Origin: Limnohabitans sp. 2KL-51
Lineage (GTDB): Bacteria; Pseudomonadota; Gammaproteobacteria; Burkholderiales; Burkholderiaceae_C
Length of the DNA: 64,000 nucleotides
Assembly (NCBI RefSeq): GCF_003063645.1
Contig: NZ_NESJ01000002.1
Location: 124,001 to 188,000, forward strand
Reading direction: 5' to 3'
A program made the translations under genes and the position numbers. A model generated the notes under the pieces. The model had not been told where the DNA came from. It saw nothing but the letters and a program-made list of their open reading frames with translations, and searched no databases. Of the stretch, positions 48,020-60,388 are shown in pieces (within the stretch, counting starts at the first letter, position 1; each line of letters starts with the position of its first letter).

Positions 48020-50126
48020 GGGTCACCTCCAGACGGGCGTCTGCGGTCAATTGCAATGACGGCGCGCGGCGCACGGTGCCATCAAGTTGGTAAATGGAAG
48101 CGACCGCCGGAGCAGGCGTGGTGGTCCCCGTCAGGTTGATGGCGGCCCGTGTGACGTTCGATGCCATTAGCGGTTGAGCCGTGGCGCGAGACAACACGTC
48201 TTGAGAGGTCTCGAAGGACACGCCCGGTATGTCAAGCAAGTTGGCCAGAACGCGCAGCACTTTCCAGGCTGGACGCGTATCGGCCAAAGGCTTGACCACG
48301 GCGTGGAAGCTTTGCAGAAGACCTTCGGCATTGACAAAAGAGCCTGAGGTTTCGGTGAAAGGGGAAATCGGCAGCAGCACATCGCTGAATGCCATGTTGG
48401 CCTTGAACGGGCTGAGGGTCACCACCATTTCGGTCTGCGCCAATGCATGGGCAGCGGCGCCACCTGCAGCGCTGTCAAACTCGGGCTCGGTGTTCAGCAA
48501 GATTGCAGCTTTCAGGCCACCGGCCAGCATCTGGCCCGCATGCTTGCCACCGGTTTGGGGCTGAGCGCCCACCCATTGCGCGCCCACGGTGTTGGCTGCT
48601 TCGGTCAGGTAACCGACAGACGCACCCGTTTGCTCGGCAATCCAGTTGGCCAGGACCAGCAAGGTCGAAGCGTTGGCATGGTGTGCTGCGGCATTGCCCA
48701 GCAGCACCGCCTTGCGCTCACCACCCAGCAGAGACTTGGCGATGGCTTGGGCTTGTGCAGAAGCCGTGCCAACACAGGGAGCTGTAACACCTTTCTCTGC
48801 TGCAATGGCGGTCGCCACATCGGCCAGGGTTTGCGCCCAGGCAAAAGCATCGGTCACCACGGCATTGGCCACAGGCATGGCCCAGGCATCGGCGTGGCTG
48901 AACGCGCCTTTGTCGGCGATCAGGTTCACGGCAGCGCCATGGCGCACAGCGTGGCGCACACGCAGCGCAAACAGCGGATGGTCTTTGCGCAGGTTGGAGC
49001 CCACGACCAAAATGCGCTGCAGTGTGCTCAGCGATGCGATCGATGTACCCAACGTGCGCACGCCTTCAGCAGCGCCAAATTCGGCGTTGCGCAAACGGTA
49101 ATCAATGTTGTCAGAGCCCAGGCCGCGCATCAAAGCACCGGCCAGGTACAACTCTTCGACAGTGCTGTGCGGGCTGACCAAAGCGCCGATGCTGTTGGCA
49201 CCGTGGTCGCGCTGGATATTGCGCAGACCGTTGGCCACGTATTCGAGGGCGGTTTGCCAGTCAACGGTTTTCCATTCACCGCCCTGCTTGAGCATGGGGT
49301 GGGTCAGGCGGTCAGTGCCATTCAGGGCTTCGTACGAGAAACGCTCACGGTCGGCGATCCAGCACTCGTTGACGTCTTCGTTTTCCAGAGGCACGACCCG
49401 CATGACCTGGTTGTTTTTGACCTGCACGATCAGGTTGGCACCCGATGAATCGTGGGCAGCGACCGACTTGCGGCGCGACAGTTCCCAAGTGCGGGCGTGG
49501 TAGCGGAACGGCTTGCTGGTCAACGCGCCCACGGGGCAAATGTCGATCATGTTGCCCGACAGTTCGGAGTCAATCGTTTGGCCCAAAAAGGTTTCGATCT
49601 CGGCGTGCTCACCGCGGTGCGACATGCCCAGCTCCATGGCGCCGGCCACTTCCTGGCCAAAGCGCACACAGCGTGTGCAGTGGATGCAGCGGCTCATCTC
49701 TTCCATCGAGATCAGCGGGCCGACTTCCTTGTGGAACACCACACGCTTTTCTTCTTCGTAGCGCGAGCTGCTGCCACCATAACCCACAGCCAAGTCTTGC
49801 AACTGGCACTCACCGCCCTGGTCGCAAATCGGGCAATCGAGCGGGTGGTTGATGAGCAAGAATTCCATGACCGACTTTTGGGCTGCAATCGCCTTGTCGC
49901 TCTTAGTGCGCACGATCATGCCTTGCGTCACGGGGGTGGCGCAGGCGGGCATGGGCTTGGGGGCCTTTTCAACCTCAACCAGACACATGCGGCAGTTGGC
50001 CGCAATCGAGAGTTTCTTGTGGTAGCAGAAATGGGGAATGTAGGTGCCCGCTTTTTCGGCGGCATGCATGACCATGCTGCCTTCGGCAACTTCCACTTTC
50101 TGACCGTCGAGTTCTATTTCAACCAT
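48012..50126 (-). CDS. nuoG: NADH-quinone oxidoreductase subunit G
   Basis: '[24 protein letters not shown]', '[17 protein letters not shown]'. Confidence 0.97.
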   Translation of the reverse strand: MVEIELDGQKVEVAEGSMVMHAAEKAGTYIPHFCYHKKLSIAANCRMCLVEVEKAPKPMPACATPVTQGMIVRTKSDKAIAAQKSVMEFLLINHPLDCPICDQGGECQLQDLAVGYGGSSSRYEEEKRVVFHKEVGPLISMEEMSRCIHCTRCVRFGQEVAGAMELGMSHRGEHAEIETFLGQTIDSELSGNMIDICPVGALTSKPFRYHARTWELSRRKSVAAHDSSGANLIVQVKNNQVMRVVPLENEDVNECWIADRERFSYEALNGTDRLTHPMLKQGGEWKTVDWQTALEYVANGLRNIQRDHGANSIGALVSPHSTVEELYLAGALMRGLGSDNIDYRLRNAEFGAAEGVRTLGTSIASLSTLQRILVVGSNLRKDHPLFALRVRHAVRHGAAVNLIADKGAFSHADAWAMPVANAVVTDAFAWAQTLADVATAIAAEKGVTAPCVGTASAQAQAIAKSLLGGERKAVLLGNAAAHHANASTLLVLANWIAEQTGASVGYLTEAANTVGAQWVGAQPQTGGKHAGQMLAGGLKAAILLNTEPEFDSAAGGAAAHALAQTEMVVTLSPFKANMAFSDVLLPISPFTETSGSFVNAEGLLQSFHAVVKPLADTRPAWKVLRVLANLLDIPGVSFETSQDVLSRATAQPLMASNVTRAAINLTGTTTPAPAVASIYQLDGTVRRAPSLQLTADARLEVTHD

Positions 50127-51519
50127 GGGTCTTCACCGCTGTTGCATCGGCACCGACCTTGGAGGTCTTGTGCTCGATGAGGTGTACAAATTCGTGACGG
50201 AAATGCTTGAGCATGCCGCGAACTGGCATGGCCGCGGCGTCGCCCAAGGCGCAAATCGTGCGGCCCATGATGTTGCCGGCCACACTGTCGAGCATGTCGA
50301 TGTCGCTGGCGCGGCCTTGGCCGTGTTCAATGCGGTCCACCATGCGCCACAGCCAGCCTGTGCCTTCGCGGCAAGGCGTGCATTGGCCGCAAGACTCGTG
50401 CGAGTAAAAGTAAGACAAACGCGCCAGAGCCTTGACCATGCAACGCGTCTCGTCCATGACAATCACCGCCCCCGAACCTAACATCGAGCCGCCTTCTTTG
50501 GCAATGCTGTCGTAGTCCATGGTGAGCTTCATCATCAACTCGGCAGGTACCACCGGCGAAGACGATCCGCCAGGGATCACCGCCTTGAGTTGGCGACCAC
50601 CACGCACGCCACCGGCGAGCTCGAGCAGCTTGGCAAACGGTGTGCCCATGGGCACTTCGTAGTTGCCGGGACGCTCCACGTCACCGCTGACCGAGAAGAT
50701 CTTGGTGCCGCCGTTGTTGGGTTTGCCGCATTCCAGATACGCCAGACCCCCATTGCGGATGATCCAGGGCACCGCCGCGAAGGTCTCGGTGTTGTTGATG
50801 GTGGTGGGCTTGCCGTACAGACCAAAGCTGGCGGGAAACGGTGGCTTGAAACGGGGCTGGCCTTTTTTGCCTTCCAGCGATTCGAGCAAGGCAGTTTCTT
50901 CACCGCAGATGTAAGCGCCAAAACCATGCGAGGCGTGCAACTGGAAGCTGAACGAACTGCCCATGATGTTGTCACCCAAGTAGCCTGCTGCGCGGGCTTC
51001 TTCGAGGGCCGCTTCAAAGCGCTCGTAGGTGTGGAAAATTTCGCCGTGGATGTAGTTGTAACCCACGCTGATGCCCATGGCATACGCGGCGATGATCATG
51101 CCTTCAATCACCGTGTGCGGGTTGTACTCCATGATGTCGCGGTCTTTGCAGGTGCCCGGCTCGCCTTCGTCCGAGTTGCACACCAAATACTTTTGACCGG
51201 GGAACTGGCGGGGCATGAAGCTCCACTTCAGGCCCGTGGGGAAACCCGCACCGCCGCGACCACGCAGACCGGACTCTTTGACGGTGGCGATCACCTGGTC
51301 TTGGGTGAGGCCAGCGATGCCGGTTTCTGCGTTGGGTGGTGTGCCGTCTTTGCCCAAGATTTTGCGCAAGGCCGCATAGCCAGCGCGTGCTTCGTAATCT
51401 TTGATGCCCCAGTTCGTGCCATTCAGCCCTGCATAGATTTGCGGGTTGATGTGGTGGTCATGGAAGCAGGATTCCACGCCATTGGCCTGAAATTGGCTGA
51501 GAATTTGTTCGACGTTCAT
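50119..51519 (-). CDS. nuoF: NADH-quinone oxidoreductase subunit F
   Basis: '[21 protein letters not shown]', '[15 protein letters not shown]'; start MNVEQILSQ at 51519. Confidence 0.97.
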   Translation of the reverse strand: MNVEQILSQFQANGVESCFHDHHINPQIYAGLNGTNWGIKDYEARAGYAALRKILGKDGTPPNAETGIAGLTQDQVIATVKESGLRGRGGAGFPTGLKWSFMPRQFPGQKYLVCNSDEGEPGTCKDRDIMEYNPHTVIEGMIIAAYAMGISVGYNYIHGEIFHTYERFEAALEEARAAGYLGDNIMGSSFSFQLHASHGFGAYICGEETALLESLEGKKGQPRFKPPFPASFGLYGKPTTINNTETFAAVPWIIRNGGLAYLECGKPNNGGTKIFSVSGDVERPGNYEVPMGTPFAKLLELAGGVRGGRQLKAVIPGGSSSPVVPAELMMKLTMDYDSIAKEGGSMLGSGAVIVMDETRCMVKALARLSYFYSHESCGQCTPCREGTGWLWRMVDRIEHGQGRASDIDMLDSVAGNIMGRTICALGDAAAMPVRGMLKHFRHEFVHLIEHKTSKVGADATAVKTHG

Positions 51520-52007
51520 CAGGTGGCCTCGGCTTTCTTCAAGCTGTCGACCAATTGGTCGAGCTTGTCGTGGCTCATGAAACTGCACATGTGGCGGTCA
51601 TTGACCAACAAAACCGGCGCATCGGCGCAAGCCCCTTGGCACTCGCTGGGCTGCAAGGTGAACAGGCCGTCAAGCGTGGTTTCACCAACGTTCACACCCA
51701 GTTTGTGTTCCAGATGTTCCAACGCTTTTTGACCGCCGCGCAACTGGCAAGGCAGGTTGGTGCACACGTTCAGCTTGAACTTGCCCACCGGCTTTTGGTT
51801 GTACATGTTGTAAAAGGTGGTCACTTCGTGAACCGCCATCACAGGCATGCCCAACACCTCGGCCACGACTTGCTCACTGTCGGGGCTCACCCAGCCTTGT
51901 TCTTGCTGCACGATAGCCAGGCAGGCCATGACGGCCGACTGCTTTTGGTCCGCAGGGAACTTGGCAACTTCACGCGCAAAGCGTGCTCTGGTTGAATCAG
52001 AGATCAT
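51519..52007 (-). CDS. nuoE: NADH-quinone oxidoreductase subunit E (2Fe-2S)
   Basis: '[52 protein letters not shown]'. Confidence 0.96.
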   Translation of the reverse strand: MISDSTRARFAREVAKFPADQKQSAVMACLAIVQQEQGWVSPDSEQVVAEVLGMPVMAVHEVTTFYNMYNQKPVGKFKLNVCTNLPCQLRGGQKALEHLEHKLGVNVGETTLDGLFTLQPSECQGACADAPVLLVNDRHMCSFMSHDKLDQLVDSLKKAEAT

Positions 52008-53257
52008 CGGTCAATCTCTCCAAAAACGATGTCCATGGTCCCGATGATCGCGACCGCATCGGCCAGCATGTGGCCACGGGCCATTTCATCGAGGGTGGCC
52101 AAATGGGCAAAGCCCGGGGCACGAATTTTGAGACGGTAAGGCTTGTTTGCCCCATCGCTCACCATGTAAATGCCGAACTCCCCCTTGGGGTGCTCGACGG
52201 CGGCATAGGCCTCGCCTTCGGGCACATGAAAACCTTCGGTAAAGAGCTTGAAGTGGTGAATCAAGTCTTCCATGTTGGACTTCATGCCTTCGCGCGCAGG
52301 CGGTGCCACTTTGTGGTTGTCGGTGATGACGGGGCCAGGGTTGGCACGCAGCCACTTCACGCATTGCTGGATGATGCGGTTCGATTCGCGCATCTCTTGC
52401 ACACGCACCAAATAGCGGTCGTAGCTGTCACCGGTCTTGCCCACCGGCACGTCGAATTCGACCTGGTCGTAAGCGTCGTACGGCTGCTTTTTGCGCAAGT
52501 CCCAAGCGAAGCCTGAGCCGCGCAGCATGGGGCCGGTCATGCCCAGGTTCAGAGCACGCTCGGGTGCCACCACGCCGATGCCCACGGTGCGCTGCTTCCA
52601 GATGCGGTTATCGGTCAGCAGGGTTTCGTATTCGTCTACGCACTTGGGGAAGCGTTGCGTGAAGTCGTCGATGAAGTCCAGCAAGGAACCATTGCGGTTT
52701 TTGTTCAGCTGCTCGATGGCCTTGGCGTTCTTGATTTTGCTGACCTTGTACTGGGGCATGCTGTCTGGCAAGTCGCGGTACACGCCACCGGGTCTGAAGT
52801 ACGCCGCGTGCATGCGGGCACCCGACACGGCCTCGTACATGTCGAACAAGTCTTCACGTTCGCGGAAGGTGTAGATCAGGATGGTCGAGCTGCCGCAGTC
52901 GTTGCCATGTGAACCGAGCCACATCAAATGGTTCAGCACGCGGGTGATTTCCGAGAACATCACGCGGATGTACTGCGCGCGCATGGGCACTTCCAGCCCC
53001 AGCATCTTTTCGATGGCCAAGCAATACGCATGCTCGTTGCACATCATCGACACGTAATCCAAGCGGTCCATGTAGGGGAGCGACTGGATGTAGGTTTTGC
53101 TCTCTGCCAACTTTTCGGTAGCGCGGTGCAGCAAGCCGATGTGCGGATCGGCACGTTGCACAACCTCGCCATCCAACTCGAGCACCAAGCGCAACACACC
53201 GTGCGCAGCCGGGTGCTGGGGGCCAAAGTTCAGCGTGTAATTCTTGATTTCGGCCAT
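52004..53257 (-). CDS. nuoD: NADH-quinone oxidoreductase subunit D
   Basis: '[22 protein letters not shown]', C-term '[10 protein letters not shown]'. Confidence 0.97.
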   Translation of the reverse strand: MAEIKNYTLNFGPQHPAAHGVLRLVLELDGEVVQRADPHIGLLHRATEKLAESKTYIQSLPYMDRLDYVSMMCNEHAYCLAIEKMLGLEVPMRAQYIRVMFSEITRVLNHLMWLGSHGNDCGSSTILIYTFREREDLFDMYEAVSGARMHAAYFRPGGVYRDLPDSMPQYKVSKIKNAKAIEQLNKNRNGSLLDFIDDFTQRFPKCVDEYETLLTDNRIWKQRTVGIGVVAPERALNLGMTGPMLRGSGFAWDLRKKQPYDAYDQVEFDVPVGKTGDSYDRYLVRVQEMRESNRIIQQCVKWLRANPGPVITDNHKVAPPAREGMKSNMEDLIHHFKLFTEGFHVPEGEAYAAVEHPKGEFGIYMVSDGANKPYRLKIRAPGFAHLATLDEMARGHMLADAVAIIGTMDIVFGEIDR

Positions 53258-53258
53258 G

Positions 53259-53873
53259 TCAGTTCAGGCCTCCATAGTTGTCTTCGCGGATGATGCGCGG
53301 CGTGATCTCGCGTGGCTCAATGCTCACGGGCTCGTAAATCACGCGCTTGCGCTCGGCGTCGTAGCGCATTTCGACGTGGCCCGACAGCGGGAAGTCTTTG
53401 CGGAAGGGATGACCGATGAAGCCGTAGTCAGTCAAGATGCGGCGCAGGTCGTTGTGGCCTTCGAACACGATGCCATACAGGTCGAACGCTTCGCGCTCGT
53501 ACCAGTTGGCCGAGTTCCAGATGTCGTTGACCGAGTCCACCAAAGGCAGGTCGTCGTCGGGGCACAGCACTTTGACGCGCACGCGCTGGTTCAGGCTCAC
53601 GGACAACAAATGCACCGTGACACCAAAACGCGGGCCATCGGAGCCCACTTCGCGGTAAGCCGAGTAATCCAGACCTGCCAAATCTACAAGCTGTTCAAAT
53701 TGGCAACCCGGCGCATCACGCAGGGTTTGCATCACGCCCAGGTAATGGGCTGCGCTCACCTGCACAGTCACCTCACCCAGGGCCAGGGTGATTTTTTGCA
53801 CCCGATCACCCAAGGCTACAGCCAAGGTGTCTTGCAAGTCTTCGGGGCGAATGGCGAAAACGGTCATCGTCAT
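53259..53873 (-). CDS. nuoC: NADH-quinone oxidoreductase subunit C
   Basis: '[40 protein letters not shown]'; start [13 protein letters not shown] at 53873 (or 53867). Confidence 0.95.
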   Translation of the reverse strand: MTMTVFAIRPEDLQDTLAVALGDRVQKITLALGEVTVQVSAAHYLGVMQTLRDAPGCQFEQLVDLAGLDYSAYREVGSDGPRFGVTVHLLSVSLNQRVRVKVLCPDDDLPLVDSVNDIWNSANWYEREAFDLYGIVFEGHNDLRRILTDYGFIGHPFRKDFPLSGHVEMRYDAERKRVIYEPVSIEPREITPRIIREDNYGGLN

Positions 53874-53878
53874 TCCCT

Positions 53879-54358
53879 TCAAGCGCGCGCAATGGTGTGC
53901 GTGCGGCGAATTTTTTGCTGCAGCTGGATGATGCCGTAGATCAGTGCTTCGGCTGTGGGCGGGCAGCCCGGCACATACACATCCACCGGTACGATGCGGT
54001 CGCAACCGCGCACCACCGAATAGCTGTAGTGGTAATAACCGCCGCCGTTGGCGCAAGAACCCATGGAGATCACCCAGCGTGGTTCAGACATCTGGTCATA
54101 GACCTTGCGCAGCGCCGGAGCCATCTTGTTGCACAAGGTGCCCGCCACGATCATCAAGTCGGCCTGACGGGGGCTGGCACGGAACACTTCTGCACCGAAG
54201 CGCCCCAAGTCATAACGGGCAGCGGCCGAATGCATCATCTCGACTGCGCAGCAAGCCAGACCAAAGGTCATGGGCCAGAGCGAGCCCGTTTTGGCCCAGT
54301 TCACCACCGAGTCGTAACTCGTGGTGACGAAACCTTCTTTCATCACGCCTTCAATCAT
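53879..54358 (-). CDS. nuoB: NADH-quinone oxidoreductase subunit B
   Basis: '[23 protein letters not shown]', '[41 protein letters not shown]'. Confidence 0.97.
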   Translation of the reverse strand: MIEGVMKEGFVTTSYDSVVNWAKTGSLWPMTFGLACCAVEMMHSAAARYDLGRFGAEVFRASPRQADLMIVAGTLCNKMAPALRKVYDQMSEPRWVISMGSCANGGGYYHYSYSVVRGCDRIVPVDVYVPGCPPTAEALIYGIIQLQQKIRRTHTIARA

Positions 54359-54401
54359 TTGGATTCCTCAAACAGGCAGTTTGCTGTGGTGCGTAAAACG
54401 G

Positions 54402-54761
54402 TCATTCCCAGTCCAGGGCGCCTTTTTTCCACTCGTAAACAAAGCCGACGACCAGAATGGCCAGAAAAATCACCGCAGCCACAAAGCCGGCCATGCCCAC
54501 CTCCTTGAGGGCCACGGCCCAAGGAAACAGGAAGGCGATTTCAAGATCGAACAAGATGAACAAAATGGCCACCAGGTAGTAGCGCACATCGAACTTCATG
54601 CGAGCGTCTTCGAAGGCTTCGAAGCCGCATTCATAGGGGGAATTTTTTTCCGCGTCAGGCCGGTTGGGACCGAGGATGTAGCCTAAAACCTGGGGAATGA
54701 TGCCGACAGCAACACCAACCAAAATGAACAAGAGAATGGGGAGGTACTGTTCGAGGTTCAT
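54402..54761 (-). CDS. nuoA: NADH-quinone oxidoreductase subunit A
   Basis: '[42 protein letters not shown]'. Confidence 0.96.
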   Translation of the reverse strand: MNLEQYLPILLFILVGVAVGIIPQVLGYILGPNRPDAEKNSPYECGFEAFEDARMKFDVRYYLVAILFILFDLEIAFLFPWAVALKEVGMAGFVAAVIFLAILVVGFVYEWKKGALDWE

Positions 54762-54827
54762 TGGGTGACTGCCGGTTAATGACCGAATGAACCGCCCAAG
54801 CCTTCAGCACGAGCGATTCTGTTTGTC

Positions 54828-54912
54828 TGGTGCCGTCGGCGAGACTCGAACTCGCACAGCTTTCGCCACTACCCCCTCAAGATAGCGTGTCTACCAATTT
54901 CACCACGACGGC
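54828..54912 (-). tRNA. tRNA-Leu (anticodon GAG), 85 nt including encoded CCA
   Basis: Reverse complement GCCGTCGTGGTGAAATTGGTAGACACGCTATCTTGAGGGGGTAG...GTTCGAGTCTCGCCGACGGCACCA; loop TTGAGGG gives GAG; acceptor GCCGTCG/CGACGGC. Confidence 0.95.
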
Positions 54913-55069
54913 TGGATGCTCAGGACCAGCTTGCATGAGGTACACCTTGAGTGCGTATCGCTTACTGATCAATCTCTGATTTTACCCCGAAAAATGGGCT
55001 ATTTCCCGACTTAAAACTGGAAAATTGTGCACAGCAGCAAAGCTGAATGACAGCTTACTGATGTGCCGT

Positions 55070-55450
55070 TTACTTCACCGGTGCGGGGGGGACGCTGTTG
55101 TCGGGCTGGGCCACAGGAGTGTTGCCGGGAATCTGCGCAGCGGGGCTGGTGTTCACTGGGGCAGGCGCCGTCACAGCCGCGCCTTCGAGCACACTGCCCG
55201 AAGAGGTGGGAGCGAGCTTGCCAAAATAAGCCAGCAACAAAGTACAGACGAAAAACACGGCCGCCAACACCGCCGTGGTGCGCGACATGAAGTTCGCACT
55301 GCCTGTCGCGCCAAACAAGCTGCCCGAACCACCGCTTCCAAAAGCGGCCCCCATGTCCGCGCCTTTGCCGTGCTGGATCAGGATCAGGCCAATCATGGCC
55401 AGCGCCGACAACATCTGCACCACCAATATCAAGGTCAACATCACGCTCAT
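55070..55450 (-). CDS. secG: Preprotein translocase subunit SecG
   Basis: 'LILVVQMLSALAMIGLILIQHGKGADMGAAFGSGGSGSLFGATGSANFMSRTTA'. Confidence 0.95.
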   Translation of the reverse strand: MSVMLTLILVVQMLSALAMIGLILIQHGKGADMGAAFGSGGSGSLFGATGSANFMSRTTAVLAAVFFVCTLLLAYFGKLAPTSSGSVLEGAAVTAPAPVNTSPAAQIPGNTPVAQPDNSVPPAPVK

Positions 55451-55489
55451 TTGAGTACTCCGAAAAAAATCAAAACTGGGTTGAAAAGC

Positions 55490-56236
55490 TCAGCGCGAAG
55501 CGGCTTTCAACATGGATAAAAAGTCTGGGGCCTTGAGTGACGCCCCCCCGATCAGACCGCCGTCCACATCGGGCTGGTCCAGCAAGGACGCGGCATTGGC
55601 GGCATTCATGCTGCCACCGTACAAGATCGACACCCGCTCAGCATGCGCTGTGGCGGCCTGCAACTGAGCACGCAAAACAGCGTGCACACTTTGGACTTTT
55701 TCAGGCGTGGCCGTCAATCCAGTGCCAATGGCCCAAACGGGCTCATAGGCCACCACGATTTCGCTGATGCAGTGGCCGTTGGTGTGGATCACCGCCGCCA
55801 ATTGCCGTTTGACCACCGCCTCGGTCTGCCCTGCCTCGCGTTCGGCCAGGCTCTCGCCCACGCACACGATGGGGGTGATGCCTGCAGCCAAGGCGCGCTG
55901 GGCTTTGTTGGCCACCACGGTGTCTGTCTCGCCATGGTATTGACGCCGCTCCGAGTGGCCCACGATGGCGAAACGCACCGCAAAATCACGCAACATGTCG
56001 CACGACACCTCGCCGGTGTAGGCACCTGATTCATGGGCTGATACATCCTGCGCACCCAATGCCAAGGCCGATCCGGCCAATAAACTTTGAGCTTGCGCCA
56101 GATAGGGTGCGGGCAAGCACACCGCAGCATGGCAACTCACACCCGCCATGCCGTTCAAAATGTCGGATAACAAAGAAGCATTGGCAGCCAGGCTGCCATT
56201 CATCTTCCAATTGCCCACCATCAATTTGCCGGACAT
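55490..56236 (-). CDS. tpiA: Triosephosphate isomerase
   Basis: '[12 protein letters not shown]', '[11 protein letters not shown]', '[13 protein letters not shown]', '[12 protein letters not shown]'; start [11 protein letters not shown] at 56236. Confidence 0.96.
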   Translation of the reverse strand: MSGKLMVGNWKMNGSLAANASLLSDILNGMAGVSCHAAVCLPAPYLAQAQSLLAGSALALGAQDVSAHESGAYTGEVSCDMLRDFAVRFAIVGHSERRQYHGETDTVVANKAQRALAAGITPIVCVGESLAEREAGQTEAVVKRQLAAVIHTNGHCISEIVVAYEPVWAIGTGLTATPEKVQSVHAVLRAQLQAATAHAERVSILYGGSMNAANAASLLDQPDVDGGLIGGASLKAPDFLSMLKAASR

Positions 56237-56241
56237 GCCCA

Positions 56242-57252
56242 TCACCAAGTCACCACAATCTTGCCTACATGCTGGTTCGTTTCCATCAAGGCATGGGCTT
56301 GCGCCGCGCCCGAAGGCAAACCACCACCCGCCTCCACCGCGCCAAAAACGCTGTGGATGACCGGCTTGATGCGGCCCGACTCGATCCAGGGCCACACTGT
56401 CTGGCGCAAAGACTGGGCAATCGCTGCCTTGAAGGCCACGGGGCGCGGACGCAGTGTCGAACCGGTGATCGTCAAGCGACGGCGCAATACCATGCCGGCA
56501 TTGAACTCGCTCTTGACGCCGCCTTGCACTGCGATGATGACCAAGCGACCGTCTTCGGCCAAGGCCTCAACTTCACGCGCCAAATAATCGCCAGCGACCA
56601 TGTCCAAGATCACATTCACACCAGCGCCACCTGTGATGCGCTTGGCCTCGGCAACGAAATCTGAGGTTTTGTAGTTGATGGCATGGTCAGCGCCCAAGTC
56701 CAAGCAAGCCTGGCATTTGGCATCAGAACCTGCCGTGGCAATCACTTTAGCGCCAGCCGCCTTCGCCATCTGGATGGCTGTGACGCCGATGCCGCTGGTG
56801 CCGCCCTGGATCAACAGGGTCTCACCCGCTTGCAAACGCCCGCGGTCAAACACATTGCTCCACACGGTAAAAAATGTCTCAGGCAGCGAAGCAGCTTCGG
56901 TATCCGTCAAGCCTTTGGGGATTGGCAAACACTGGGCCACCGGTGCCACGCACAGTTGCGCATAACCACCACCCGCTACCAAAGCGCAGACACGGTCGCC
57001 CACTGCAAATCCCGCTTCGGCCATGGCCGCCGCATCACCCGACACCACCACGCCTGCGACCTCCAGACCCGGAATGTCCGAGGCACCCGGTGGCACGGGG
57101 TAATTGCCGGTGCGTTGCAGCACATCGGGGCGGTTGATGCCGCTGGCCGAAACGCGAATGAGCAACTCCCCTGCCCCGGCCACAGGCTCAGGACGGGTGC
57201 CGGGCACCAGCACTTCAGGGGCGCCGAAGCTTTGAATTTCGATGACGTTCAT
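56242..57252 (-). CDS. NAD(P)H-quinone oxidoreductase, zinc-independent MDR (PIG3/Qor type)
   Basis: '[33 protein letters not shown]', '[30 protein letters not shown]'. Confidence 0.92.
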   Translation of the reverse strand: MNVIEIQSFGAPEVLVPGTRPEPVAGAGELLIRVSASGINRPDVLQRTGNYPVPPGASDIPGLEVAGVVVSGDAAAMAEAGFAVGDRVCALVAGGGYAQLCVAPVAQCLPIPKGLTDTEAASLPETFFTVWSNVFDRGRLQAGETLLIQGGTSGIGVTAIQMAKAAGAKVIATAGSDAKCQACLDLGADHAINYKTSDFVAEAKRITGGAGVNVILDMVAGDYLAREVEALAEDGRLVIIAVQGGVKSEFNAGMVLRRRLTITGSTLRPRPVAFKAAIAQSLRQTVWPWIESGRIKPVIHSVFGAVEAGGGLPSGAAQAHALMETNQHVGKIVVTW

Positions 57253-57368
57253 GGCAGGTTCAGCGTTGTGCGTTGGGCGTTAAGCGTTGGGCATTGAGGA
57301 TTGGTTGAGCGTTGGGGTGAAAAGCATCTCGCTCAACGCCCAACTCTCAACTGATAAGGCTCAACGAC

Positions 57369-59474
57369 TCAGCCTTGAGCCGGACGGTCCAACAAAGCCT
57401 TCATCGACAACTTGATGCGGCCTTTTTCGTCGGTTTCCATGACCTTGACCTTGACGATCTGGCCTTCACTCAGGTAGTCGGTGACCTTCTCAACGCGCTC
57501 GTGGGCGATCTGGCTGATGTGCAGCAGACCGTCTTTGCCAGGCAGCAAATTGATCAGGGCGCCGAAGTCAAGGATCTTGGTCACAGGGCCTTCGTAGACC
57601 TTGCCGATTTCAACTTCGGCGGTGATCTGCTCGATGCGCTTCTTGGCGATGTCGGCCTTTTCGCCGTCGGTGGCCGCGATGGTGATCGTGCCGTCTTCGG
57701 AGATGTTGATCTGGCAACCGGTTTCTTCGGTCAGGGCACGGATGGTCGCGCCGCCCTTGCCGATCACGTCACGGATTTTCTCGGGGTTGATCTTCATGGT
57801 GAAGAGCTTGGGCGCGAAATCCGACACTTCGGTGTTGGCCGTACTCATCGCCTCTTGCATCTTGCCCAGAATGTGCATGCGGGCTTCTTTGGCTTGGGCC
57901 AAAGCGACTTGCATGATTTCTTTGGTGATGCCCTGGATCTTGATGTCCATCTGCAAAGCAGTGATGCCGTTGGTGGTACCAGCGACCTTGAAGTCCATGT
58001 CACCCAGGTGGTCTTCGTCACCCAAGATGTCAGTCAACACCGCAAAGCGGTTTTCTTCCTTGATCAGGCCCATGGCGATACCCGCCACGTGGGCTTTCAT
58101 CGGCACACCAGCGTCCATCATCGACAGGCAGCCACCGCAAACCGAAGCCATGGACGAAGAGCCGTTCGATTCGGTGATTTCGGACACCACACGCACGGTG
58201 TAGGGGAACTCTTCTTTGCTTGGCAACACAGCGGCCAAAGCACGCTTGGCCAAACGACCGTGGCCGATTTCGCGGCGCTTGGTGCTGCCCATGCGGCCCA
58301 CTTCGCCGGTGGCAAAGGGAGGCATGTTGTAGTGGAACATGAAGCGGTCTTCGAACTCGCCAGCCAGCGCGTCGATGCGCTGAGCATCGCGCTCGGTGCC
58401 CAAAGTGGTGATGACCAAAGCCTGGGTTTCGCCACGTGTGAACAGGGCCGAGCCGTGGGTGCGGGGCAGCACGCTGTTGCGGATTTCGATGGGGCGCACA
58501 GTGCGTGTGTCGCGGCCGTCGATGCGGGGCTCACCGGCCAAAATCTGGCTGCGCACGATGCGCGCTTCGATTTCGAACATCAGGCCGTCGAGCTTGACGC
58601 CGTCAAAGGCCACACCTTCTGCAGCCAAAGCCGCTTTGACCGAAGCGTAAGCTTCGCGGCAAGCGTGTGTGCGGGCTTGCTTGTTGCGAATTTGGTAAGC
58701 AGCGCGCAGCTTTTCTTCTGCGAGTGCGGCCAGCTTGGCTTCGAAAGCCAAGTCGCGGGCAGGCGCTTGCCAGTCCCACACGGGCTTGCCAGCTTCACGC
58801 ACCAGTTCGTGGATGGCGTTGATGGCAATGGCCGATTGCTCGTGACCGTACACCACACCGCCCAACATGATTTCTTCGGACAGTTGCTGGGCTTCGGATT
58901 CGACCATCAGCACAGCGGCTTCGGTACCGGCCACCACCAGGTCCATCACGCTGTCTTTGCGCTGGGTCTGGCCGGGGTTCAGGACGTATTCGCCGTTGAT
59001 GTAACCCACGCGAGCGGCGCCAATGGGGCCGTTGAACGGGATGCCCGAGATGGACAAGGCGGCAGACACAGCGATCATCGCTGCGATGTCGGCGTCGACT
59101 TCAGGGTTCAAAGACACGGTGTGGATGACCACGTGCACGTCGTTGTAAAAACCTTCAGGGAACAGAGGACGGATCGGGCGATCGATCAGGCGGCTGGTCA
59201 GTGTCTCGTGCTCGCTGGGCTTGGCTTCACGCTTGAAGAAGCTGCCGGGAATCTTGCCTGCAGCATAAGTCTTCTCGATGTAATCGACAGTGAGAGGGAA
59301 GAAGTCTTGACCGGCTTTGGCGATCTTGGAGCCCACGACTGTGGCGAGCACAACGGTGCCTTCCATGTCGAGCAGCACAGCGCCGCCGGCTTGGCGTGCG
59401 ACTTCGCCAGTTTCCATCTTGACCGTGTGCTGGCCCCACTGGAATGTTTTGGTAACTTTATTGAAAATAGACAT
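57369..59474 (-). CDS. pnp: Polyribonucleotide nucleotidyltransferase
   Basis: '[52 protein letters not shown]'; KH and S1 domains at the C-terminus; start MSIFNKVTK at 59474. Confidence 0.97.
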   Translation of the reverse strand: MSIFNKVTKTFQWGQHTVKMETGEVARQAGGAVLLDMEGTVVLATVVGSKIAKAGQDFFPLTVDYIEKTYAAGKIPGSFFKREAKPSEHETLTSRLIDRPIRPLFPEGFYNDVHVVIHTVSLNPEVDADIAAMIAVSAALSISGIPFNGPIGAARVGYINGEYVLNPGQTQRKDSVMDLVVAGTEAAVLMVESEAQQLSEEIMLGGVVYGHEQSAIAINAIHELVREAGKPVWDWQAPARDLAFEAKLAALAEEKLRAAYQIRNKQARTHACREAYASVKAALAAEGVAFDGVKLDGLMFEIEARIVRSQILAGEPRIDGRDTRTVRPIEIRNSVLPRTHGSALFTRGETQALVITTLGTERDAQRIDALAGEFEDRFMFHYNMPPFATGEVGRMGSTKRREIGHGRLAKRALAAVLPSKEEFPYTVRVVSEITESNGSSSMASVCGGCLSMMDAGVPMKAHVAGIAMGLIKEENRFAVLTDILGDEDHLGDMDFKVAGTTNGITALQMDIKIQGITKEIMQVALAQAKEARMHILGKMQEAMSTANTEVSDFAPKLFTMKINPEKIRDVIGKGGATIRALTEETGCQINISEDGTITIAATDGEKADIAKKRIEQITAEVEIGKVYEGPVTKILDFGALINLLPGKDGLLHISQIAHERVEKVTDYLSEGQIVKVKVMETDEKGRIKLSMKALLDRPAQG

Positions 59475-59549
59475 GTTCAGAACTCCTGAAAACAAAAGCG
59501 CATGAGGCTGCACTGTGAGCCCGGAAGTTGACGCTCTGAACTCGATGCC

Positions 59550-59584
59550 ATTCCACAAAACCTTGATTGAAAGCCTTGTGGAAT
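59550..59584 (-). promoter_or_regulatory. Hairpin in the pnp 5' leader (candidate RNase III/PNPase autoregulatory stem)
   Basis: ATTCCACAA (59550-59558) / TTGTGGAAT (59576-59584), 9-bp perfect stem 76 nt upstream of pnp. Confidence 0.5.
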
Positions 59585-59631
59585 GACACAGCGCGGGTTC
59601 TTTGTGGCAAATTCCGACTGAAAAAAAGAAT

Positions 59632-59668
59632 AAAGCGCCTGAGCTAGTGAACTAACTCAGGCGCTTTT
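59632..59668 (-). terminator. Rho-independent terminator downstream of rpsO
   Basis: aaagcgcctgag / ctcaggcgcttt stem; U-rich run (attctttttttc) follows on the - strand. Confidence 0.85.
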
Positions 59669-59683
59669 CATCTGGCGTGACGA

Positions 59684-59950
59684 TTACTTGCGCAGGCCAA
59701 GTTTGGCGATCAGTGCAACGTAACGGTCAGCATCACGGGACTTGAGGTAGTCGAGTAATTTGCGGCGACGGCTGACCATGCGCAGCAAACCACGGCGACC
59801 GTGATGGTCTTTGGCGTGTGTTTTGAAGTGGGGTGTCAGCTCGTTGATACGGGCTGTGAGCAAAGCCACCTGGACTTCTGGGGACCCAGTGTCGTTGGCA
59901 GCACGGGCGTTGGCCTTGACGACCTCGGCCTTGATTGAAGATGCAATCAT
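59684..59950 (-). CDS. rpsO: 30S ribosomal protein S15
   Basis: '[51 protein letters not shown]'; start [10 protein letters not shown] at 59950. Confidence 0.97.
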   Translation of the reverse strand: MIASSIKAEVVKANARAANDTGSPEVQVALLTARINELTPHFKTHAKDHHGRRGLLRMVSRRRKLLDYLKSRDADRYVALIAKLGLRK

Positions 59951-60203
59951 GGTTTTTCCTTGTTGTTTCGCTGGCATTCAATGAAGAATTTCAGCGGGTT
60001 AATGACTTGCGCCAACTGCCGGAAAAGCGGATGGCGTGCGCTTTGCAAATCGCAAAACAGCCGGATTATAGCCCGAAACATGGCCTCAGTGGACCGCGGC
60101 GCAACGTTGATCTTTTTGAATCAACCATCGTCCGCAAAGCGCGAATCAGACGCCTATTGATCCGGCCCCTTGAAGTCTTGAACAAGAGGTAAGGGATCGT
60201 TTT

Positions 60204-60283
60204 TTTGTGAGAGTCCACCCCTGTGGGCGATGGGCGTGGAACACGCCCTGCAAACCATCGCCCACGGGGTGGGCTCTTACAAA
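60204..60283. repeat. REPIN-like element: two inverted REP-type palindromes
   Basis: Left arm TTTGTGAGAGTCCACCCCTGTGGGCGATGG; reverse complement of right arm TTTGTAAGAGCCCACCCCGTGGGCGATGG; inner hairpin GGGCGTG-GAA-CACGCCC. Confidence 0.7.
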
Positions 60284-60388
60284 GACAACAATATCGGCAT
60301 GCTCAGCACCCACAAGGGTCATTCAAACTTCATCGGGCCGGATAAGTAAGACAGACGAAGGTGCCTCCGCCCGATAAAATCTCCACCC

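Noticed and set aside
41585-48139. Long + strand ORFs opposite the nuo operon (582, 739, 431 aa etc.)
   Set aside because: Antisense shadows of high-GC coding DNA: His/Gln/Arg-rich, no recognisable domains, fully overlapped by conserved nuo genes.
54828-54912. tRNA-Leu as an integration site for a mobile element
   Set aside because: No integrase or duplicated tRNA 3' end nearby; secG-tRNA-nuoA looks like ordinary conserved context.
57375-59489. 704-aa + strand ORF antisense to almost all of pnp
   Set aside because: Mirror-frame artefact of codon bias; pnp on - is unambiguous and the antisense product has no coherent domain.
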